From assembly GCA_016210825.1 (NCBI GenBank), contig JACQTM010000310.1, positions 1 through 11,059 of the forward strand: DNA of 11,059 nt, written 5' to 3'. This DNA comes from Hyphomicrobiales bacterium. GTDB lineage: Bacteria > Pseudomonadota > Alphaproteobacteria > Rhizobiales > Xanthobacteraceae. Of this stretch, positions 6,233-11,059 are shown one piece after another. Under the pieces are notes generated by a model, which worked only from the letters and a program-made list of their open reading frames with translations, was not told the origin of the DNA and did no database searches. The stretch's first letter is position 1; the number at the start of each line of letters is the position of its first letter. The position numbers and the translations under genes are program-made.

Positions 6233-6487
6233 AAACACGTTGGCATTTTTGAAGCCAAAACCCACCTTTCCAGCCTCGTGGACGAGGTCGAGAAGGGCCA
6301 GGAAATCGTCATCACCCGCCACGGCAAACCGGTGGCGAGGCTCGTGCGTGCCGAAGTCACGCACTCCCCCGAGCAGATCGAGCGGCGGCGGCAGGCCATC
6401 GCCCGTTTGAACGAAATTGCGAACAAGCTGAAAATCAATCCGACGCTCGAAGAGATCAAAAGCTGGATTAACGAGGGCCGACATTGA
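6230..6487 (+). CDS. Phd/YefM-family antitoxin (prevent-host-death type)
   Basis: This 85-residue protein has the classic N-terminal DNA-binding fold of Phd/YefM antitoxins: VGIFEAKTHLSSLVDEVEKG followed by EIVITRHGKPVARLV. The charged C-terminal tail (ERRRQAIARLNEIANKLK, then LEEIKSWINEGRH) would wrap around and neutralise the PIN toxin encoded next. ATG 6230 is the only sensible start because the conserved M-K-x-V-G opening begins there. The upstream CTAG palindromes are the likely self-operator. Its TGA overlaps the toxin TTG in a 4-base overlap (6484-6487), giving translational coupling. The pair sits between the divergent SGNH hydrolase gene and meaB. Confidence 0.93.
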   Translation: MKHVGIFEAKTHLSSLVDEVEKGQEIVITRHGKPVARLVRAEVTHSPEQIERRRQAIARLNEIANKLKINPTLEEIKSWINEGRH

Positions 6488-6894
6488 TCGTTCTCGATGC
6501 ATCGATCATGGTCGCTTGGCTGCTGAATGAACCCGCTCAAGCCTCTCGGCCACAGCTGACTTCGATTCTTTCGCAAGAAACGATGCTCGTACCCGCCCAC
6601 TGGTCGGCGGAAATCGGAAATGCGCTGCTGGTGAATTGCCGGCGCGGGCGCATAACCATGAGTGAGATCCAAATTATGCTTGAAGATCTCGCAACATTTG
6701 CGATTTCGCCGCAGCCCGCGATTGAAACCGAGCATTTTGGTTCCATAATCCGTTTTGCCGAGAATCATGGATTGACATTCTACGATGCGATTTATGTCAA
6801 ACTCGCTGATGAAACCGGGTCCAGCCTCGCAACACTCGACGACGACATGCGGGTAGCGGCCAAAAATCTCGGCGTAGCCGTTTTGCCGGATTAG
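6484..6894 (+). CDS. vapC: VapC-type PIN-domain ribonuclease toxin
   Basis: This 136-residue PIN-domain protein has all the expected acidic metal-binding residues: Asp5 in VLDAS, Glu43 in SAEIGNALL, Asp101 in FYDAIYVKLA and the cluster at Asp119-Asp121 in TLDDDMR. VapC toxins are Mg2+-dependent endoribonucleases, often acting on tRNA or rRNA; the target here is unknown. The start is TTG 6484, overlapping the antitoxin stop, with GAGGG at 6473-6477 six bases upstream. With all catalytic positions present it appears intact. Base composition is AT-richer than in flanking meaB, consistent with acquisition. meaB begins 2 bp after its stop, so toxin and chaperone are probably co-transcribed. Confidence 0.93.
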   Translation: MIVLDASIMVAWLLNEPAQASRPQLTSILSQETMLVPAHWSAEIGNALLVNCRRGRITMSEIQIMLEDLATFAISPQPAIETEHFGSIIRFAENHGLTFYDAIYVKLADETGSSLATLDDDMRVAAKNLGVAVLPD

Positions 6895-6896
6895 CA

Positions 6897-7889
6897 ATGC
6901 CGATGAGCTCCAGCATTTCGAGCAAGGTTAATCTCACCGGCCAAATCCGCGCCGGCGACCGCGCGGTGCGTGCGCGCGCGATCACGTTGCTGGAGAGCAA
7001 GCGCGAGGATCACCGCGACGCGGCGCGGCGCCTCATCCAGGAGCTCCTCGCCGATACCGGCCGTGCGATCCGCGTCGGCATTACCGGCGCACCAGGCGTC
7101 GGCAAATCGTTGACCATCGACACGCTCGGCAGTTTTCTCACCGCCAATGGGCACAAGGTCGCCGTGCTCGCCGTCGACCCGTCATCGACCCGCACCGGCG
7201 GTTCAATTCTTGCCGACAAGACGCGCATGGCGAAGCTCGCCGCCGATCCGAATGCCTTCATCCGTCCCTCCCCGACCGCCGGGACGCTCGGCGGCGTCGC
7301 TTCCAAGACACGGGAAGCAATGCTGATCTGCGAGGCGGCGGGTTACGACGTGGTGCTGGTCGAGACCGTCGGCATTGGGCAATCGGAAATCGCGGTCGCC
7401 GACATGACGGATTTCTTTCTTGCATTGATGCTTCCGGGAGCCGGCGACGAATTGCAGGGCCTGAAGAAAGGCGTGGTCGAGCTTGCCGACATGATCGCGG
7501 TGAACAAGGCGGACGGCGACAACATTCCGCGCGCCAAGGCGGCGGCGGCCGAATACCGCGCGGCGTTGCATATTCTCAGTCCCCGTTCGCCGAACTGGAC
7601 GCCTCCTGTAGTCACGTATTCGGCGCTGACCGGCAACGGCATCGCCGAACTCTGGGACCGGATCACCGACCACCGCGCGCAGATGACGGCGTCCGGCGAA
7701 CTTGCCGCACGCCGGCGCGAGCAGCAGGTTAAATGGATGTGGGCGATGCTCGAAGAGCGGCTGCATGAGCGGCTGCGGACCGATCCGAAATTGAAACCGA
7801 AGCTGCCCAAGATCGAGGCCGAGGTCGCCGCAGGAAGGCTCGCGCCGACGCTCGCTGTCGAGCAGATCGCGCGAGCGCTTGGCATTTGA
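6897..7889 (+). CDS. meaB: Methylmalonyl-CoA mutase-associated GTPase chaperone MeaB
   Basis: This 330-residue G3E-family GTPase (ArgK/MeaB, of MMAA type) gates adenosylcobalamin loading of methylmalonyl-CoA mutase and protects the enzyme from inactivation. Visible motifs are the P-loop GAPGVGKS (64-71), the VDPSSTRTGGSILADKTRM segment (93-111), the G3-type ETVGIGQSE (156-164), and NKAD (203-206) for guanine recognition. The C-terminal helical arm (about 275-330) matches the dimerisation region of the family, and length is typical. It belongs with mutAB but is separated from mutB by 4.3 kb containing two toxin-antitoxin modules and two envelope genes. ATG 6897 lies 2 bp after the VapC stop with only a weak ribosome site; ATG 6903 is an alternative. 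Expression probably depends at least partly on the toxin-antitoxin promoter or a promoter inside vapC. Confidence 0.96.
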   Translation: MPMSSSISSKVNLTGQIRAGDRAVRARAITLLESKREDHRDAARRLIQELLADTGRAIRVGITGAPGVGKSLTIDTLGSFLTANGHKVAVLAVDPSSTRTGGSILADKTRMAKLAADPNAFIRPSPTAGTLGGVASKTREAMLICEAAGYDVVLVETVGIGQSEIAVADMTDFFLALMLPGAGDELQGLKKGVVELADMIAVNKADGDNIPRAKAAAAEYRAALHILSPRSPNWTPPVVTYSALTGNGIAELWDRITDHRAQMTASGELAARRREQQVKWMWAMLEERLHERLRTDPKLKPKLPKIEAEVAAGRLAPTLAVEQIARALGI

Positions 7890-7901
7890 CTTAACGACTT
7901 C

Positions 7902-8678
7902 ATGGCAATGAAAGCTCGCAACCGCCACGCCACAAAGCCGCGATCGAAATCGATGCTACGATTGCATACCGCCGGATCATCCATTGCACGGCGGACCAAT
8001 TTGGCACGCGCAATCAATCGAACAGGCAGTACGAAGCGGCCGCTATCCATCCTGGTGACGGGCTTTGGGCCCTACCCCGGGGCGCGTTTTAATCCATCGT
8101 CGGAAATGGTGGAGCACCTTGCCCGCATCAGGCGGCCCGCCTTCGCCGATCTTCGTCTCGATAGCTATATTTTCCCGACGAGCTACATTGCCATCGACCG
8201 CGATTTACCGAAATTGATCGCGGAAAACCGGCCGGATGCGGTCGTAATGTTCGGCCTCGGCCCGCGCATGCCGCATCTTCGGATCGAGACACAGGCGCGC
8301 AACGCCGTGACATCCTTCGCCGACGCCACCGGATTTTCGCAACGCAAGCGCGCCATCGTTGCCAAAGGCCCGCAGCACTTACCCGCACGCCTGCCGGTAC
8401 AACGCCTCGTCCGGGCGGCGCAATCGGTCCACGTCGCGGCAAAGCCATCGCGTGATGCCGGGCGTTATGTTTGCAACTACCTGCTCTGGCGCGCGCTCGA
8501 AGCCGCGACGCAACCGCAAGGGCCACGGATCGCGGCATTCATTCACGTACCCCGCACACGTCGAACCGATGTGCCCGGCCGGCGCCGCGAACGGCGCAAA
8601 TTTACTGCCGCCGATCTGCTGCGCGCGGGAGAAGCGATGCTGCTCGCCATCGCCGCCGTCGCTCGCCGTCGCCGTTAA
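7902..8678 (+). CDS. Pyroglutamyl-peptidase I family protein (peptidase C15) with basic N-terminal extension
   Basis: The core (about residues 47-258) matches pyrrolidone-carboxylate peptidase, which removes N-terminal pyroglutamate from peptides. The core opens with ILVTGFGPYPGARFNPSSE, and each catalytic position is present: Glu129 in HLRIETQARNA, Cys191 in GRYVCNYLLW and His215 in FIHVPRT. Compared with the usual ~215-residue family length, about 46 residues precede the core and are rich in Arg/Lys (RNRHATKPRSK, ARRTNLARAINR). No start has a good Shine-Dalgarno: ATG 7902, ATG 7908, ATG 7953 and TTG 8001 are all possible, so the extension may be partly an annotation artefact. The gene begins 12 bp after meaB and is probably in the same transcript. 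Its C-terminus is also Arg-rich. Confidence 0.87.
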   Translation: MAMKARNRHATKPRSKSMLRLHTAGSSIARRTNLARAINRTGSTKRPLSILVTGFGPYPGARFNPSSEMVEHLARIRRPAFADLRLDSYIFPTSYIAIDRDLPKLIAENRPDAVVMFGLGPRMPHLRIETQARNAVTSFADATGFSQRKRAIVAKGPQHLPARLPVQRLVRAAQSVHVAAKPSRDAGRYVCNYLLWRALEAATQPQGPRIAAFIHVPRTRRTDVPGRRRERRKFTAADLLRAGEAMLLAIAAVARRRR

Positions 8679-8769
8679 CCCTTGCGCGCGTGCATGTGCC
8701 ATGGCGGCACAGCGGTGGCGGCCCGATCCTTGAATCGTGAGACTCCCAAGCGTTTCGCCGGAGCCATTT

Positions 8770-10131
8770 ATGGACATTGACCGCCGCCGTCTTCTCGCCG
8801 CTTCCGCGTTTGCCGGCACCGTGCCGGTGGCGTTAACGATACCCGCCGCGGCTGCCCCGCTGTCGCGGCTAGGCATCGATGCCGCACAGCTCGGCGTTCG
8901 CCCCGATAGCGGCGCCGACCAGACGCTCGGCATCCAGCGCGCCATCGACGAGGCCGCTGGCGCACGCATCCCGCTTGCGTTCGGCCCGGGCGTCTATCGT
9001 AGTGGCCATCTGAATCTTCCGGCGGGAACACAACTCGTCGGCGTCCGCGGCGCAACGCGGTTTTCATTCACTGGCGGCCAGTCCCTGTTCTCCGTCACGG
9101 GCGCCAATCACGCTTCGCTCTCGGGACTGGTGCTCGACGGCGGCGAACGGCCTCTGCCAAAGGACCGCGGCCTCGTGCATGTCTCGGAATGCAATGGCAT
9201 CCGTATCAGCGACTGCGACATCGTCGGCGCCGACGGCCATGGCATTGCACTTCGCGCCGTTGCCGGCGCAATTAACGGCAACGCCATAGCTGGCGCTGCC
9301 GACGCCGCCATCTTCTCGCTCGACGCGCGCGGCCTTTCGATCGCCGCCAATACCATCCGCGATGCCGGTAATAATGGAATCCAGGTGTTCCGCTGGGATG
9401 GCAAGGACGACGGCACTATCGTCGAAAACAACCGTATCGAGAATACAAACAATCGCAGCGGTGGCGCCGGGCAATATGGCAACGCCATCAACGTCCACCG
9501 CGCGGCGAACGTGCTTGTGCGCGGCAACCGTATCAAGGGCGCAACCTTCTCCGCCGTACGCGGCAACGCCGCCTCCAACATCCAGATCGTCGGCAATACC
9601 GCGACCGAGCTCGGCGAGGTCGCGCTCTATGCCGAATTCGGCTTCGAGGGTGCCGTAATCGCCAACAATATCGTGGACGATGCCGCGCTCGGCGCCGTCG
9701 TCACGAATTTCAAGGAAGGCGGCCGGCTCGCCGTCGTACAGGGCAACCTGATCCGTAACCTGAAGAACAGGCGGCCGGCAGGTACCGATCCGAAAGACGG
9801 TGCCGGCATTGGTATCGCCGTCGAAGCCGACGCCGCGGTCACCGGCAACGTCGTCGAGAATGCGCCAACCGCCGGACTGTGGCTCGGCTGGGGGCATTAT
9901 TTCCGCGATGTTACAGCGACCGGCAACATCGTGCGTAATGCGGGCGTCGGCATCGCCGTCTCGGTGCTGCCCGGCGCCGGCAATGCCGTGATCGCCGACA
10001 ACCTGATCGCCGGCGCCAAACACGGCGCTATCGTCGGCATGGAATGGGCGAAGCCAGTCAGCGGCGATCTCGCCAAGGACGGCGCCGGACGCTATGCCCA
10101 GCTTGCGGTGAACGGAAACTGGGTACGATGA
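8770..10131 (+). CDS. Tat-exported right-handed beta-helix protein (TIGR03808-like)
   Basis: This 453-residue protein begins with a twin-arginine signal, MDIDRRRLLAASAF, then a hydrophobic stretch and PAAAAP, indicating export of a folded protein to the periplasm. A pectate-lyase-3-like opening follows (LGVRPDSGADQTLGIQRAID and GPGVYRSGHLNLPAG). After it come many ~22-25-residue turns of the type G-N-x-I-x-x-A-x-x-x-G-I-x-V (for example NGIRISDCDIVGADGHGIAL, VLVRGNRIKGA, VIANNIVDDA, ATGNIVRNAGVGIAV), which form a parallel beta-helix. It resembles the Rhizobiales 'TAT-translocated repetitive protein' family, proposed to bind a cofactor but of unknown function; a polysaccharide lyase role is an alternative. 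ATG 8770 is preferred over GTG 8737 because GGAG (8760-8763) is 6 bases upstream and the Tat motif then starts at residue 5. Confidence 0.87.
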   Translation: MDIDRRRLLAASAFAGTVPVALTIPAAAAPLSRLGIDAAQLGVRPDSGADQTLGIQRAIDEAAGARIPLAFGPGVYRSGHLNLPAGTQLVGVRGATRFSFTGGQSLFSVTGANHASLSGLVLDGGERPLPKDRGLVHVSECNGIRISDCDIVGADGHGIALRAVAGAINGNAIAGAADAAIFSLDARGLSIAANTIRDAGNNGIQVFRWDGKDDGTIVENNRIENTNNRSGGAGQYGNAINVHRAANVLVRGNRIKGATFSAVRGNAASNIQIVGNTATELGEVALYAEFGFEGAVIANNIVDDAALGAVVTNFKEGGRLAVVQGNLIRNLKNRRPAGTDPKDGAGIGIAVEADAAVTGNVVENAPTAGLWLGWGHYFRDVTATGNIVRNAGVGIAVSVLPGAGNAVIADNLIAGAKHGAIVGMEWAKPVSGDLAKDGAGRYAQLAVNGNWVR

Positions 10132-10154
10132 CGCCGCGCTGGCGGCGCGCCGCC
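10132..10154 (+). terminator. GC-rich dyad after the beta-helix gene, weak terminator candidate
   Basis: GGCGGCGCGCCGCC (10141-10154) is a perfect 14-bp palindrome, and alternative pairing with CGCCGC just upstream is possible. No U-tract follows directly; an AT-rich stretch (AAATTGTTTGTAAT) starts about 10 bases later. The structure could slow or terminate transcription but does not meet the usual intrinsic-terminator pattern. Confidence 0.3.
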
Positions 10155-10225
10155 GTGGAATGCTAAATTGTTTGTAATCAACCGCGCCACAGTTCGGTCG
10201 GAAATCCTCCCTAGCCCGGTCCTCG

Positions 10226-11017
10226 ATGTCCGCCTCGCCATCCCGCTCCCGCCACCGGCCGATCATGTTGACCCTACTCGCCATCTTTCTCGTGCCGCTC
10301 GCCGCGCGTGCCGCGTTGTTTGCTTTCAACGATCATCCGCGCAGCTGGCGTGACGCCGACTGGTCGAGCACCGGCAGCCTGCCGCCGGCTTTGGCCCATC
10401 CGGATGCCCGGGTCCTCGTGCTTTCCGGCCGTGCGGGCGGCTGGAAAGGCGTGGTTGCAGTGCACAGCTGGGTCGTAGTCAAGCGCGCCAACGCGCCGAG
10501 GTGGACCCGTTACGATGTGGTGGGCTGGGGCAATCCAGTCCGGACCAACGGCTGGGCGCCCGATGGGCGCTGGTATGGCTCAATGCCGAGCATCGTCGCC
10601 GACATCAAGGGCGCTGAGGCTGAGACGCTGATACCGCAGATCGAGGCGGCGGTGCGTGCCTATCCCTTCGCCAAGGCCGGCGACTACCGCATTTGGCCGG
10701 GCCCGAATAGCAATACTTTCATTGCCGCCGTGCTGCGCGCGATCCCGGATGTTCGGGCGATCTTGCCGCCGAACGCGATCGGTCGGGATTATCGCCCCGA
10801 GGCCTATTTTGGCCCGAGCGACAGCGGTACGGGTGTCGAAGCCAGTCTCTACGGCGTCGTCGGGGTCAAGATCGGGTGGGTTGAGGGCATCGAGTTCAAT
10901 TTGCTTGGCCTCGTGGCCGGTCTCGACCTGCGCCACCCGGCGCTGAAATTGCCTGGTTTCGGCCGCCTCGGGTTCGAAACCGAGACCGCGACCGCCGGCC
11001 AGGCGGCTGCACGGTAG
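10226..11017 (+). CDS. DUF3750-like membrane-anchored protein of unknown function
   Basis: This 263-residue protein has a basic N-terminus (SRSRHRP), one hydrophobic segment (about residues 14-35, IMLTLLAIFLVPLAARAA) and then a hydrophilic periplasmic domain. The domain contains HSWVVVKRAN, WTRYDVVGWGNPV, GDYRIWPGPNSNTFIAAVLR and EASLYGVVGVKIGWVEGIEFNLLG. I match this to the DUF3750 family from memory; its biochemical role is unknown. The HSW and NSNTF motifs look like functional sites, but no catalytic claim is made. The start is uncertain: ATG 10226 keeps the positive n-region, while ATG 10265 begins right at the hydrophobic segment, and neither has a clear Shine-Dalgarno. It follows the beta-helix gene by 94 bp. 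Confidence 0.75.
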   Translation: MSASPSRSRHRPIMLTLLAIFLVPLAARAALFAFNDHPRSWRDADWSSTGSLPPALAHPDARVLVLSGRAGGWKGVVAVHSWVVVKRANAPRWTRYDVVGWGNPVRTNGWAPDGRWYGSMPSIVADIKGAEAETLIPQIEAAVRAYPFAKAGDYRIWPGPNSNTFIAAVLRAIPDVRAILPPNAIGRDYRPEAYFGPSDSGTGVEASLYGVVGVKIGWVEGIEFNLLGLVAGLDLRHPALKLPGFGRLGFETETATAGQAAAR

Positions 11018-11059
11018 GTTCGTTTTCACGGCAATTTTACATCGTTTTGTTCAGCTCCA

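Noticed and set aside
9064..10329. Long minus-strand open frame (421 codons) opposite the beta-helix gene
   Set aside because: It is a shadow of a GC-rich, repetitive plus-strand gene. The translation is monotonous Asp/Gly/Ala-rich, while the plus frame has a Tat signal, ribosome site and beta-helix repeats.

Overview
The window reads as a chromosomal segment of an alphaproteobacterium, most likely Hyphomicrobiales (Rhizobiales). The reasons are the GC-rich codon use, a palindromic intergenic repeat whose translation contains 'SPPAGE', a Tat-exported parallel beta-helix protein resembling the TIGR03808 family, and a DUF3750-like protein. All family assignments come from reading motifs and from memory; no database search was run.

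The backbone is a methylmalonyl-CoA mutase locus. On the plus strand lie the 3' part of the small subunit (mutA, cut by the window edge, to 413), the complete large subunit (mutB, 419-2578) and, about 4.3 kb later, the mutase GTPase chaperone meaB (6897-7889). These handle the conversion of methylmalonyl-CoA to succinyl-CoA in propionate, odd-chain and branched-chain catabolism. Between mutB and meaB lie two toxin-antitoxin-type modules: a minimal nucleotidyltransferase/HepT (MNT-DUF86) pair directly behind mutB, and a Phd/VapC pair directly in front of meaB. Between those modules are a small lipoprotein (plus strand) and a long exported SGNH/GDSL hydrolase (minus strand), which are convergent.

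Downstream of meaB come a pyroglutamyl-peptidase I homologue with a basic N-terminal extension, a Tat-dependent beta-helix protein and a membrane-anchored DUF3750-like protein, all on the plus strand.

The most notable observations are these. (1) A ~130-bp palindromic repeat sits in the reading frame of the mutA remnant, and its right end supplies a perfect Shine-Dalgarno sequence at good distance from an in-frame ATG. (2) The last 32 bp of mutB, stop codon included, recur (29/32) exactly 750 bp downstream, so the MNT-HepT cassette is flanked by direct repeats of the mutB 3' end. (3) Three CTAG motifs at 9-10-bp spacing overlap the apparent promoter of the Phd/VapC operon, whose predicted transcription start falls on the ATG, suggesting a leaderless, autoregulated mRNA. 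(4) Several enzymes lack a canonical active-site residue: HepT lacks the Arg of RX4HXY, the MNT protein probably lacks its third acidic residue, and the SGNH hydrolase lacks the block V Asp.
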